Positions 23,661 through 32,694 of a stretch of 32,895 nucleotides of DNA are shown one piece after another. A program made the position numbers and the translations under genes. Numbering within the stretch: position 1 is the stretch's first letter; each line of letters starts with the position of its first letter. This DNA comes from an uncultured Bacteroidales bacterium (GTDB lineage: Bacteria; Bacteroidota; Bacteroidia; Bacteroidales; Muribaculaceae). The DNA is taken from contig URIC01000022.1 of NCBI GenBank assembly GCA_900547755.1, positions 1 through 32,895 on the forward strand, given 5' to 3'. The notes beneath the pieces were generated by a model. That model ran no database searches. It worked only from the letters and a program-made list of their open reading frames with translations, and was not told the DNA's origin.

Positions 23661-25058
23661 ATGAACGAATCAGTCTATTTCGTAGGCATAGGCGGCATAG
23701 GAATGGCCAACTTAGCCCGTTACTATATACACCGGGGGGCCGCAGTGGCCGGATATGACCGCACCCCCAGCGAACTCACTCACGCCCTGGAGAGCGAAGG
23801 GGCGCAGGTCACGTACACGGACGCCGAGGAGACCATCCCGACCGAGATGCGCGACCCGAAGACCACACTGGTGGTCTACACCCCCGCCATACCCGAAGAC
23901 AACCGCATACTCACCTATTTCCGCTCCCATGGCTTCGAGGTAATAAAGCGCGCAGCCCTGTTAGGCAAGATAACCTGCCACAGCAAGGGCATCTGCGTGG
24001 CCGGTTCCCACGGCAAGACCACCACATGTTCGATGACAGCACACATATTGCACTCCGGACATGTGGGCTGCAACGCCTTCCTGGGAGGCATCCTGCGCAA
24101 CAACAATTCCAACCTGCTGCTGAGTCCCGGAGCGGAATACTCTGTAATCGAAGCCGACGAATACGACCGTTCTTTCCACAGACTGAGTCCCTGGCTGGCC
24201 GTAGTCACAAGCACTGACCCGGACCACCTGGACATCTATGGCGACGAGGCGGGCTATCTGGAGGGCTTCGCGCACTTCACCTCGCTGATACGTCCGGGAG
24301 GCTTCCTGCTGCTCCACACGGGCCTTAAAATGCGCCCTCGCACCAATCCGGAAGTGAGGACACTGACCTACTCCGCCTCCGACCCCCGGGCGGACTGCCA
24401 TGCCGAGAATGTACGCCACACTCCCGGGCATCTCTACTTTGACTTCGTCGGTCCCGAAGGGCTACGCATCAAAGGTATAGAACTCGGTGTGCCTGTGGAC
24501 ATAAACGTGGACAATGCAGTGGCCGCCATAGCCGCATCCCTGCTTGCCGGCGCCACACCGCAGGAATGTGCCGACGGCATACGCACCTTCATGGGTGCGA
24601 AACGCCGCTTCGAGATATGGCTGCGCCCCGAAGACTATCCCGGAGGTGAAGGGACGGTGCTGATAGATGACTACGCCCACTCCCCCGCCGAGGTGAAGGC
24701 CTCCATAGAGAGCGTCAAAACCCTCTACCCCGGCCACGAAATAACGGTTGTGTTCCAACCTCACCTCTACACCCGCACACGCGACTTCGCACCCGGATTC
24801 GCCGAAGCCCTGAGCGCCGCCCACGAGACCATATTATGCGAAATCTATCCCGCACGCGAGCTGCCCATACCCGGCGTCACCTCCGCAATAATCGAAAAAG
24901 AGGTAAAATCGCCCCGAAAAATGCTGATTCAGCGTTCAGATTTGCTTAATTTGGTAAAAAATCGTAACTTTGACATCCTGATGACTTTGGGAGCGGCAGA
25001 CATAAATGTGCTGCTTCCCGACATCAAACATATACTCCTGGCCAAACACAGCCACTGA
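23661..25058 (+). CDS. murC: UDP-N-acetylmuramate--L-alanine ligase
   Basis: MurC adds L-alanine to UDP-MurNAc, the first peptide step of the wall precursor. The 465-aa protein has the N-terminal nucleotide-sugar motif GIGGIGMANLARY, the ATP loop GSHGKTTT (115-122), EADEYDRSF in the central domain and the C-terminal DDYAHSPAEVKA and QPHLYTRTRDF motifs. All belong to MurC rather than to the related Mpl. The stop is 16 bases before the ftsQ start. Confidence 0.96.
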   Translation: MNESVYFVGIGGIGMANLARYYIHRGAAVAGYDRTPSELTHALESEGAQVTYTDAEETIPTEMRDPKTTLVVYTPAIPEDNRILTYFRSHGFEVIKRAALLGKITCHSKGICVAGSHGKTTTCSMTAHILHSGHVGCNAFLGGILRNNNSNLLLSPGAEYSVIEADEYDRSFHRLSPWLAVVTSTDPDHLDIYGDEAGYLEGFAHFTSLIRPGGFLLLHTGLKMRPRTNPEVRTLTYSASDPRADCHAENVRHTPGHLYFDFVGPEGLRIKGIELGVPVDINVDNAVAAIAASLLAGATPQECADGIRTFMGAKRRFEIWLRPEDYPGGEGTVLIDDYAHSPAEVKASIESVKTLYPGHEITVVFQPHLYTRTRDFAPGFAEALSAAHETILCEIYPARELPIPGVTSAIIEKEVKSPRKMLIQRSDLLNLVKNRNFDILMTLGAADINVLLPDIKHILLAKHSH

Positions 25059-25074
25059 TACGCCACGAATCCCT

Positions 25075-25983
25075 ATGCCAAACAAACTGTATAAATGGCT
25101 CATTCTGATAGGTTTGCTTGCCTACGCCGTACTCGTCTCGGCCTGGGCCGGCAGCCATGTGCGCGGCCTTTACTGCACCGGCATAGACGTCGACATACTC
25201 CCCGCCGCCGAAGGGGCACACAACTTTCTGAAGCCTGAGGCGGTGCTGAACGAGTTGGGTGCCCTGGCCCACGACTACAGCTCCACCCCGCTGTGGAGCA
25301 TAGACACGGATTCGCTGGAGCGCTCGCTTAACCGGGTCAACAACTTTGAACATGTGGAAGTGGTACGCACCACTTCCGGCAAGCTGCTCATAACCGTTCT
25401 CCCCATGGTGCCCGAAGCCCGCATCTATACACCCGCCGGCTCCTACTACATCAACAAAGAGGGAAAACGCATGGACGCCAAAGCCGACTTCTACGTGAAC
25501 CTCCCTGTAGTGCGCGGGAACTTCACAAACAGTATGCCGGCCGTAGGCGTCCTCCCCGTGGTGCGCTACATACGCAACGACAGTTTTCTCTCCGACCTGG
25601 TGACGATGATAGACTACAAGTCGCCGGAGAACATCCTGCTGGTGCCCCGCATACGCGGACACGTGGTCAACCTGGGCGACACCACCGACCTGCCGGAGAA
25701 ATTCGCCAAGCTGATGCTCATGTACCGCAAGGTTATGCCACACAAAGGATGGAACACCTACGACACCATCTCGGTAAAGTTCAAGGGACAGATAGTGGCC
25801 ACACGCGCCGACAAGAGTATGCGCCGCCACAACAATGTGGATGACTCCCTGGAAGAAGACATCGAGGACGCAGCCGTACAAGCCGACCTAGTGGAGACCG
25901 AAGCCATAAAGGCCGAGAACACCGCCGTAAACAGAGCCACCGACAGCGGCTCCGACCGACACACCGACCCTAAAACCAACTGA
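25075..25983 (+). CDS. ftsQ: Cell division protein FtsQ
   Basis: FtsQ is a bitopic divisome protein that links early and late parts through FtsL and FtsB. I choose the ATG at 25075 (302 aa): the frame opens earlier, but that would overlap murC and add an implausible hydrophilic head. The protein has a short cytoplasmic end, one membrane segment (about residues 8-25), a POTRA-like domain (about 33-112, with a DTDSLERSLNRVNNFEHVEV stretch read as the typical fold) and a beta domain. The last 45 residues are acidic, low-complexity and likely disordered. Similarity to proteobacterial FtsQ is weak, so location between murC and ftsA supports the call. Confidence 0.88.
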   Translation: MPNKLYKWLILIGLLAYAVLVSAWAGSHVRGLYCTGIDVDILPAAEGAHNFLKPEAVLNELGALAHDYSSTPLWSIDTDSLERSLNRVNNFEHVEVVRTTSGKLLITVLPMVPEARIYTPAGSYYINKEGKRMDAKADFYVNLPVVRGNFTNSMPAVGVLPVVRYIRNDSFLSDLVTMIDYKSPENILLVPRIRGHVVNLGDTTDLPEKFAKLMLMYRKVMPHKGWNTYDTISVKFKGQIVATRADKSMRRHNNVDDSLEEDIEDAAVQADLVETEAIKAENTAVNRATDSGSDRHTDPKTN

Positions 25984-25995
25984 CAATAAGAGAAG

Positions 25996-27357
25996 ATGAA
26001 CCAGGAAAAATATATAGCCGCCATAGAGATAGGCAGTTCCAAGATAGTGGGTGCCGTAGGCCGTCACACCCCCTCGGGACGCCTGGACGTGATTGCCGTG
26101 GAACAGGAACACGCCCTGGAGAGCGTATGCCACGGCATTATCCACAATGTGGAGGAGACGGCTTCACGCATAACCCGAATCCTTGAACGCCTCACAGCCC
26201 GCACAGGAGTGGCACCGCGCCTGATAAAGCGCGTGTACGTGGGCCTGGGAGGGCGCTCACTGCGAAACGTCCCCAAAGATATAATGCGTCCCCTGCCCGA
26301 CGACACCGAAATCACCTACGAAATACTTGACAAGATGACCGAGGAGGCACGCCGTTCCCAGATTGACGTCACCCTCGAAGTGATAGACGCTATCCCGGCC
26401 TCTTACCTGGTCAACAACACCGAGACCAAGTCGCCGGTAGGTACCTTCGGCAACAACATACGCGTACACTACCAGCTGCTGGCAGCCCGGCCGCTGCTGC
26501 GCAAGCATCTGATGCGTGTGGTGCGCGACAAGGCGGGTATGGAAGTGGCCGGCATCGTCGTCACCCCGGTGGCGGTGGCCGACCTGATTCTCAGCGACGA
26601 CGAGCGCCGTCTGGGATGTATGCTCGTGGATATGGGCGCCGAAACCACCACCGTCTCCATTTACCAGGAAGGCGCGCTTCACTATCTGGCCGTGCTGCCC
26701 ATGGGTTCGCGCAACATTACCCGCGACATCACATCCCTGTCCGTACTGGAACGTGAAGCCGAAGAGGTAAAGACATCCAGCGGCAACGCAATCCCCTCCG
26801 ACAACCCGTCTACCCTCAACATAAACGGTATGCGTCTCTCCGACGTGGCCAACATAGTGGTGGCCCGCAGCGAAGAGATTGTCGCCAATATAATAGAACA
26901 AATCAACTATGCCGGCATCACCGCCAAGCAGCTCTCCGGCGGCATAATAGCCGTGGGAGGAGGCTTCAACCTCAACCGTATGGCGGACCTGCTGCACCGC
27001 CAGAGCGCGCTCAAAGTGCGCCGTGGGTCGCTCCCCTCTTTCGTAACCCTGGAGGACACCAAGGCTCCCACCTACGAGACCATCGAGGTGATAAGCATCA
27101 TGAACGCCGGGGCGGCACCCGAAGCCCCCGATTGCCTGGAGATGCCCGAAGCCCGCGAAGAACTGCCCCACAACGACGACTACAACGCAGATTATGACTA
27201 CGACGAAGATGAACGCCGTCAGGAACAGCGCCGTCAGGAACGACGCCGCAAAACGCAGGCTCGCGAGAACAAGAACCGTACCCGACTGAAGTGGATTTCC
27301 AACAAGCTGGCCGGCATGTTCAAAAGCGACGAGGATGACGATGCCGAAATAGACTAA
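25996..27357 (+). CDS. ftsA: Cell division protein FtsA
   Basis: FtsA is the actin-like ATPase that tethers FtsZ to the membrane. The actin-fold motifs are present: AAIEIGSSKIVGAVG near the start, LVDMGAETTTVSIY in the middle and GGIIAVGGGFNL towards the end. At 453 aa it has a tail of about 60 residues, first Asp/Tyr-rich and then Arg/Gln/Glu-rich. The tail ends in a likely amphipathic membrane helix (KWISNKLAGMFK) followed by acidic residues. The Arg/Gln/Glu part comes from a short tandem DNA repeat (CGCCGTCAGGAAC, twice, near 27215-27243). The gene lies 12 bases after ftsQ and 31 before ftsZ. Confidence 0.95.
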   Translation: MNQEKYIAAIEIGSSKIVGAVGRHTPSGRLDVIAVEQEHALESVCHGIIHNVEETASRITRILERLTARTGVAPRLIKRVYVGLGGRSLRNVPKDIMRPLPDDTEITYEILDKMTEEARRSQIDVTLEVIDAIPASYLVNNTETKSPVGTFGNNIRVHYQLLAARPLLRKHLMRVVRDKAGMEVAGIVVTPVAVADLILSDDERRLGCMLVDMGAETTTVSIYQEGALHYLAVLPMGSRNITRDITSLSVLEREAEEVKTSSGNAIPSDNPSTLNINGMRLSDVANIVVARSEEIVANIIEQINYAGITAKQLSGGIIAVGGGFNLNRMADLLHRQSALKVRRGSLPSFVTLEDTKAPTYETIEVISIMNAGAAPEAPDCLEMPEAREELPHNDDYNADYDYDEDERRQEQRRQERRRKTQARENKNRTRLKWISNKLAGMFKSDEDDDAEID

Positions 27358-27388
27358 TTACCGACTCAGACAATCACAGACCCTTAAC

Positions 27389-28762
27389 ATGGCTGACTAC
27401 AATACAATAGAAGACCCCACTCCTTTCATGGAAGAGGAATACAAGATACCCCCCATCATCAAAGTCATAGGTGTGGGAGGAGGCGGCGGCAACGCCGTCA
27501 ATTACCTCTATTCCCAGGGGATAGAGAACATAACCTTCATGGTCTGCAACACCGACAAGCAGGCTCTGCGCAAGCTGAAGGTACCCACCAAAATACTGAT
27601 GGGCGAAGGCCTTGGCGCCGGCGATGACCCGGAAGTGGGCCGCAAGGCCGCCGAGGATGCCGCAGACAACATCCGCGACGTGCTGCAGGACGAAACCAAC
27701 ATGGTGTTCATCACCGCCGGTATGGGAGGAGGCACGGGCACCGGCGCCGGACCCGTGGTGGCACGCATAGCCAAGGAGGCCGGTATGCTCACCATAGGCA
27801 TCGTCACCATCCCCTTCTTCTTCGAGGGAGAGCGCAAAATCCTCAAAGCCCTGGAAGGGGCCGAGGAGATGCGCAAGCACGTGGATTCCCTGCTCATAAT
27901 CAACAATGAGCGTCTCACCGAGATATACAAGGACCTCACAATAGTCAACGCCTTCTCCAAGGCGGATGACACCCTGGCAAACGCCACCCGCTCCATAGCC
28001 CAGATAATCAATACCGAGGGCTATATCAACGCGGACTTCAACGACGTGCGCACCACCCTCAAAGACTCCTCCACCGCCATCATTTCCACCGGCTACGGCG
28101 AAGGCGAGCACCGCGTGACAAAGGCTATCGAAGATGCCCTGAACTCTCCCCTCCTCCGCAACTCCGACATCCGTTCCTCCAAGCGTCTGCTCTTCTATAT
28201 GTACTGCAACCCCGAGGCCGAGAATGTGGTGACCATGGCCGAGATGAACGAGATAACCCAGTTCAGCGCCAATCTCTCCAAGAACATCGGCATAAAGTGG
28301 GGTGCCTGTTGGGACAAGTCGCTGGGCGAAAAAGTAAAGATGACCATCCTGGCCTCCGGCTTTGACATCACCATAGCCGACAAAAAGGATACCGAGGACG
28401 ATGTGATAACCTTCGGCGCCGACCGTCCCGACACCCGCGCCAACACCGCGCATACAGTGGCCGACAAGAAAGAGAACGAGGACATAAAGAGCCTAATAGC
28501 CTCGGAGTACGGCGAGGACAAGATGACCTCCCACTCTCAGGAGATGGCCCGCAAGAAGTATGTAGTGCTGAAGCCCTCACAGTTTGACAACGACGAGGCG
28601 ATAGCCATGTTCGACAAAATTCCGGCCTACAACCGCAATGCCTCCACTACCGAGGCCATACGCCACATAGGCACATCCAAAGAACCCTACGAAGCCGTAA
28701 GTGAAACAACCGCCGAACCAAAGGAGGCTGACACTTCAGGCTCACTGAAAATACAATTCTGA
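27389..28762 (+). CDS. ftsZ: Cell division protein FtsZ
   Basis: FtsZ is the tubulin-like GTPase that forms the division ring. The N-terminal GTP-binding GVGGGGGNAV block, the tubulin signature GGGTGTGAG (residues 113-121) and the T7-loop region with NADFNDVRTTL are all present. The globular part ends near residue 325 and is followed by a variable linker. A likely conserved C-terminal contact peptide, FDKIPAYNR (408-416), is followed by 41 further residues rather than lying at the very end. The gene closes the dcw cluster; the next gene begins 37 bases later and may be read on the same transcript. Confidence 0.97.
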   Translation: MADYNTIEDPTPFMEEEYKIPPIIKVIGVGGGGGNAVNYLYSQGIENITFMVCNTDKQALRKLKVPTKILMGEGLGAGDDPEVGRKAAEDAADNIRDVLQDETNMVFITAGMGGGTGTGAGPVVARIAKEAGMLTIGIVTIPFFFEGERKILKALEGAEEMRKHVDSLLIINNERLTEIYKDLTIVNAFSKADDTLANATRSIAQIINTEGYINADFNDVRTTLKDSSTAIISTGYGEGEHRVTKAIEDALNSPLLRNSDIRSSKRLLFYMYCNPEAENVVTMAEMNEITQFSANLSKNIGIKWGACWDKSLGEKVKMTILASGFDITIADKKDTEDDVITFGADRPDTRANTAHTVADKKENEDIKSLIASEYGEDKMTSHSQEMARKKYVVLKPSQFDNDEAIAMFDKIPAYNRNASTTEAIRHIGTSKEPYEAVSETTAEPKEADTSGSLKIQF

Positions 28763-28799
28763 CCCTCTTCCCCAACCCTCAAAAAACCAAAGCAAAGAA

Positions 28800-30353
28800 G
28801 TGAACCAGAAATTTGAAATGGTGGCCAAGACCTTTCAGGGTCTTGAAGAAGTACTCCGCGACGAACTGTTGGATTTAGGCGCGGAAAATGTGGAAATGGG
28901 ACGCCGTATGGTCTCCTTCCAGGGAGATAAGGCTCTGCTCTACAAAGCCAACCTGTGCCTGCGCACCGCACTCCGTGTACTCAAGCCCATAGCCAAATTC
29001 AGCGCCTCGGACCCCGACGAGCTATACGACTTCGTGCGGGATTTCGAGTGGGACTCCCTCATGGGCCCGGACTCCACTTTCGCTATCGACTCCACCGTCA
29101 ACAGCGCGGAGTTCCCCCACTCCAAATTTGTGACTTACAGAGTGAAGGACGGCATAGCGGACTACTTCAACGACAAGTATCGCCGTCGTCCATCCATACG
29201 TCTGAGCGGTGCCGACGTACAGCTCAACGTGCATATCTCGGACCAGCGCATCACCATCTCCCTGGACTCCAGCGGTGAGCCGCTCAGCAAACGAGGATAC
29301 CGTGTGGCCCAGACCGAAGCTCCCATCAACGAGGTACTCGCCGCCGGACTTATCCTCAAGACCGGATGGCGCGGTGACTGCGACCTGGCGGACCCCATGT
29401 GCGGCTCAGGCACTTTCCTTATCGAGGCAGCCCTGATTGCCGCCAACATCAACCCTGGCGTCTTCCGTCAGCACTACGCCTTCGAGACATGGCCCGACTT
29501 TGACAAAGACCTTTTCGAGGAGCTTTATAACGATGACAGCGAGGAACGCGACCCCTCGTGCCGCATCTACGGCGGAGACATAGCGCGCGAGGCAGTGGCG
29601 GCCGCCCGGAAAAACATACACGCCGCCGGCGTGGAGGAATATGTGGAAGTGGAGTGCAAGCCCTTCCAGGAGTGGACCGAGCCCCCCTTCGAGGGTATGC
29701 TCATCACCAACCCTCCCTACGGCGAGCGCTTGCGTCCCGGCGACCTGGAAGGCCTCTACAAGCAGATAGGCAACACACTGAAACGCTACTTCAAGGGCTA
29801 CCACGCCTGGATTCTCGGTTATCGCGACGAGCATTTCCGCGAAATAGGGCTTAAGGCTTCCCTGTCATTCCCCGTGCTCAACGGCGCTTTGGAGTGCCAG
29901 ATGCGCGAATACGTACTCTTTGAAGGCAGCTACGCCGACTTCAAGAGTGCCGGCGGCTCCGTGTCCAACACCGATTTCAACCGCGAAGTGAAGCCTAAGG
30001 TACACCGTGCCTCCGATGAGGAATGGATACGGGAGACACGCAAGTTCGGCAGCTCCAGACCTGACCGTATGGCCGAGAAACGCCGCGAGAGCGAGCGCCG
30101 CGAGTTCAAGAAGGACCGCCGCGAGTTCCAGGACAAGAAGCACGGCGGCAAACCGGGACGCGACTTCAAAGGCTCAAAAGGACGCGACTTCAAGAGCGGC
30201 AAGCCGGAACACGAGGACAAGCCCAAATACAAGGATGCCGTGAGCTTCAAGGCCAAACACCCCGGCATCTCACGCGAAAAAGAGACACGCTTCGCCCCTG
30301 ACGGACACACCATGCGCTCCCGCAAGGGCTGGAAGAAACAGAATGAGGATTAA
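28800..30353 (+). CDS. THUMP-domain SAM-dependent RNA methyltransferase with long basic tail
   Basis: The protein resembles the N-terminal half of E. coli RlmL (guanine-N2 methyltransferase of 23S rRNA). It has a ferredoxin-like and THUMP RNA-binding part (residues about 1-155), then a Rossmann methyltransferase domain with DPMCGSGTF (198-206) and the catalytic NPPYGERL (304-311). From about residue 395 to 517 the sequence is Lys/Arg/Glu/Asp/Gly-rich, with a repeated GRDFK element, and is likely disordered. I keep the GTG start at 28800 because the residues it adds (NQKFE) fit the family; an ATG at 28818 is the alternative. The exact target base is not established by sequence. Confidence 0.85.
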   Translation: MNQKFEMVAKTFQGLEEVLRDELLDLGAENVEMGRRMVSFQGDKALLYKANLCLRTALRVLKPIAKFSASDPDELYDFVRDFEWDSLMGPDSTFAIDSTVNSAEFPHSKFVTYRVKDGIADYFNDKYRRRPSIRLSGADVQLNVHISDQRITISLDSSGEPLSKRGYRVAQTEAPINEVLAAGLILKTGWRGDCDLADPMCGSGTFLIEAALIAANINPGVFRQHYAFETWPDFDKDLFEELYNDDSEERDPSCRIYGGDIAREAVAAARKNIHAAGVEEYVEVECKPFQEWTEPPFEGMLITNPPYGERLRPGDLEGLYKQIGNTLKRYFKGYHAWILGYRDEHFREIGLKASLSFPVLNGALECQMREYVLFEGSYADFKSAGGSVSNTDFNREVKPKVHRASDEEWIRETRKFGSSRPDRMAEKRRESERREFKKDRREFQDKKHGGKPGRDFKGSKGRDFKSGKPEHEDKPKYKDAVSFKAKHPGISREKETRFAPDGHTMRSRKGWKKQNED

Positions 30354-30431
30354 GAGAGTACCGGACAAACAGACATTCTCCAATCCTTCTATCCTATACC
30401 TTACATCTGAAACCAAACCACTTTCGGAACA

Positions 30432-31700
30432 ATGAAAGAAATCATAAACATCCTCCTCCTGGGTTCCGGCGGCCGTGAATGCGCCATAGCCTGGAAACTG
30501 ACCCAAAGCCCGCGACTGGGCAACTTATACGTAGCACCCGGCAATGCCTCCGACTATGGCACACGGGTAGACCTTGACCCCTGCAATTTCCCCGCTGTGG
30601 CTGAATTTGCGGAGGCCCATGACATCGATATGATTGTGGTGGGACCCGAAGGCCCGCTTGTGGAGGGGATAGCAGACTTCTTCGCCGACATTCCCGTAAA
30701 GGTGATAGGCCCCGCGCAGGAGGGTGCCCGTCTGGAAGGAAGCAAGGAGTTCGCCAAGGAGTTCATGGTCTCCAACGGCATACCCACGGCCCGCTTCATG
30801 AGCGTTACTCAAGAGACACTGGAACAGGGCATGCACTTTCTGGAAAGCCTTCAGCCTCCCTACGTGCTTAAGGCCGACGGACTGGCAGCCGGCCAGGGTG
30901 TAGTGATTGTGCCCTCCCTGGCCGATGCCAAAGACACCCTCACCGACATGCTCGAGGGTATGTTCGGCGACGCCTCCTCCACTGTGGTCATAGAGGAATT
31001 CCTCCACGGCATAGAGTGTTCCGTCTTCGTAGCTACCGACGGCGAGGACTATAAAGTACTTCCCGTGGCCAAAGACTACAAGCGGATAGGAGAGGGGGAC
31101 AGCGGTCCCAATACCGGCGGCATGGGCTCTGTAAGCCCGGTGCCTTTTGCCGACGCCGAGTTCATGGACAAGGTGACAAGCCGCATAATAGAGCCGACCC
31201 TGGCCGGACTCAAGGCCGAAGGAATAGAGTATAAGGGATTCCTTTTCATCGGTCTGATGAATGTGGACGGCGACCCGTATGTCATAGAATACAATGTGCG
31301 CATGGGCGACCCGGAGACCGAAGTCGTCATGCCCCGCCTGCGGTCCGACCTCATAGACCTGCTTGAGGGGATAGCCGACTCCACGCTCGGCATCAAGCAG
31401 ATAGAGGAGGACCCGAGAGCCGCCGTCTCGGTGATGCTTGTCTCTCAAGGCTATCCCGGCTCTTACGAGAAGGGAAAGGAAATCATCTTCCCGGCCACCA
31501 TGCCGGAAGACGTGATTCTCTTCCACGCCGGGACCAAGCCCCTCGGAGAGAGCGTACTCACATCCGGCGGACGTGTCCTGGCCGTCACAGCCTACGGCCC
31601 CGCAATAGCAGAAGCCGCACAGAAGGCACAGGCAGCCGCCGCGTCCATAGAGTTCGAGGGACGCTTCTTCCGCCGCGACATAGCCAAGGACCTTATCTGA
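30432..31700 (+). CDS. purD: Phosphoribosylamine--glycine ligase
   Basis: PurD (GAR synthetase) joins glycine to phosphoribosylamine with ATP, the second step of purine synthesis. The 422-aa ATP-grasp protein starts with the family N-terminus (ILLLGSGGRECAIAWKL), carries PPYVLKADGLAAGQGVVI and VIEEFLHGIECSVF in the ATP-grasp fold, and has the metal-site segment YNVRMGDPETEVVMPRL. It lies 78 bases after the methyltransferase gene. I could not find a convincing promoter in that gap. The next gene begins one base after its stop, so they are surely co-expressed. Confidence 0.97.
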   Translation: MKEIINILLLGSGGRECAIAWKLTQSPRLGNLYVAPGNASDYGTRVDLDPCNFPAVAEFAEAHDIDMIVVGPEGPLVEGIADFFADIPVKVIGPAQEGARLEGSKEFAKEFMVSNGIPTARFMSVTQETLEQGMHFLESLQPPYVLKADGLAAGQGVVIVPSLADAKDTLTDMLEGMFGDASSTVVIEEFLHGIECSVFVATDGEDYKVLPVAKDYKRIGEGDSGPNTGGMGSVSPVPFADAEFMDKVTSRIIEPTLAGLKAEGIEYKGFLFIGLMNVDGDPYVIEYNVRMGDPETEVVMPRLRSDLIDLLEGIADSTLGIKQIEEDPRAAVSVMLVSQGYPGSYEKGKEIIFPATMPEDVILFHAGTKPLGESVLTSGGRVLAVTAYGPAIAEAAQKAQAAAASIEFEGRFFRRDIAKDLI

Positions 31701-31701
31701 C

Positions 31702-32694
31702 GTGCTGACGCGCAATTCATATCTGGCAAGCGCCATCCTGGGAGGTCCTGCGGGACTGGTCATAGCCGTAATCCTTTATCTGGCGATGGCCTTTATAGCC
31801 GTGTCCGTCCCTCCCGCCATAGAGATGGAGGGAAGCGCCGGGCTATGTTTTCCGTCGCCCAACCAGTGGGACCTCGCCCCCCGGCTCGCCATGTATCTGA
31901 ATTTCGGGGTCGTGGCCTTATGTGTATTGCTGCTTATGGCCTGCAACGCGCGTTTCAACATAATCCCGGGTACCACCCTCATGTATGCCTCGTTGTTCCT
32001 GATAGCTACGGGGGCGGGAGCCTGGACCGCATCGCGGCTCACCTCGTCCACGATAGTGCTTCTTGGCACGCTTGTATGCACCAGGCTGCTTTTCGCGCTC
32101 TACGGGCGTAAAAACGCCTCTCAGGGCATATTCCTGATATTCTCCCTGCTGGCATGGGGCTCCATGATTCAGTACGCCTTCGCCCTGCTGATACCCATAT
32201 TCCTGCTCGGGGCCATTTTTCTGAACGTCATGCGCCTGCAGGAGTGTGTGGGGCTGCTCCTCGGCCTTCTGGCTCCGTACTGGATTGTCGTAGGGCTTGG
32301 CCTCGTGTCAATCAGCTCGGTTTCGCTGCCCCTCATGTCCAACCTGTTTATGGACTACCGGGACCCCGGGCCTCTCTTCTTCCTGGTGCTCGGACAGGCC
32401 TTCACAGCTCTGCTCACGCTGCTCGTGACCTGCTCCAATTCTCTTGCCGCCCCCACGTCCGGCCATATGCACCGTTCCTACATCTCATTCATCAACCTGC
32501 TGGGCATAGCCATGATATGGTTCATGCTCTTTGACTATACCAACATGATGGCATACAGCTCGGTGCTGGCGGTGTGCCTGGGGCTGCAGACGGCACGTTT
32601 CGCAACCATGCCGCACCACAGGTTCGCATACCTGCCTATGCTTGTGGCCGTTCCGGCGTACATAGCACTCTTTATCCTTACCCTGACACAATGA
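31702..32694 (+). CDS. Polytopic membrane protein of unknown function
   Basis: I do not recognise this 330-aa protein with confidence. It starts with GTG one base after the purD stop and overlaps pdxB by four bases (ATGA), so it is translationally coupled on both sides. About eight to nine hydrophobic segments span most of its length, with short loops. There is no signal peptide beyond the first membrane segment and no catalytic motif that I can name. From size, topology and a purD neighbour it may belong to a Bacteroidota-specific family of membrane proteins such as DUF6427; this is a recollection, not a search result. The link to purine or pyridoxal phosphate synthesis is by position only. 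Confidence 0.75.
   Translation: MLTRNSYLASAILGGPAGLVIAVILYLAMAFIAVSVPPAIEMEGSAGLCFPSPNQWDLAPRLAMYLNFGVVALCVLLLMACNARFNIIPGTTLMYASLFLIATGAGAWTASRLTSSTIVLLGTLVCTRLLFALYGRKNASQGIFLIFSLLAWGSMIQYAFALLIPIFLLGAIFLNVMRLQECVGLLLGLLAPYWIVVGLGLVSISSVSLPLMSNLFMDYRDPGPLFFLVLGQAFTALLTLLVTCSNSLAAPTSGHMHRSYISFINLLGIAMIWFMLFDYTNMMAYSSVLAVCLGLQTARFATMPHHRFAYLPMLVAVPAYIALFILTLTQ

Noticed and set aside
25006..25074. Upstream start for ftsQ overlapping murC
   Set aside because: It would overlap murC by more than 50 bases and add a cysteine-rich head; the ATG at 25075 gives a normal short cytoplasmic end before the membrane segment.
26138..26146. Exact DnaA box TTATCCACA
   Set aside because: It lies inside ftsA in codons that are ordinary for that protein (Ile-Ile-His-Asn), so it is most likely chance. 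It also shows that isolated boxes in this window carry little weight.
27875..27890. CACGTG core in ftsZ as a second parS
   Set aside because: The flanks (AAG...GAT) do not fit the GTTnCACGTGnAAC pattern and the site is not palindromic.
27374..28453. Minus-strand frame of 359 codons opposite ftsZ
   Set aside because: It is the antisense shadow of ftsZ with His/Gly/Val-rich, unstructured composition.
30354..30431. Promoter for purD
   Set aside because: The best candidate (TACCTTAC) keeps only the TA and TT of the -7 consensus and has no TTG at the right distance.
30525..31763. Long minus-strand reading frame opposite purD
   Set aside because: PurD is unmistakable on the plus strand; the frame has no family resemblance and is a mirror of codon bias.
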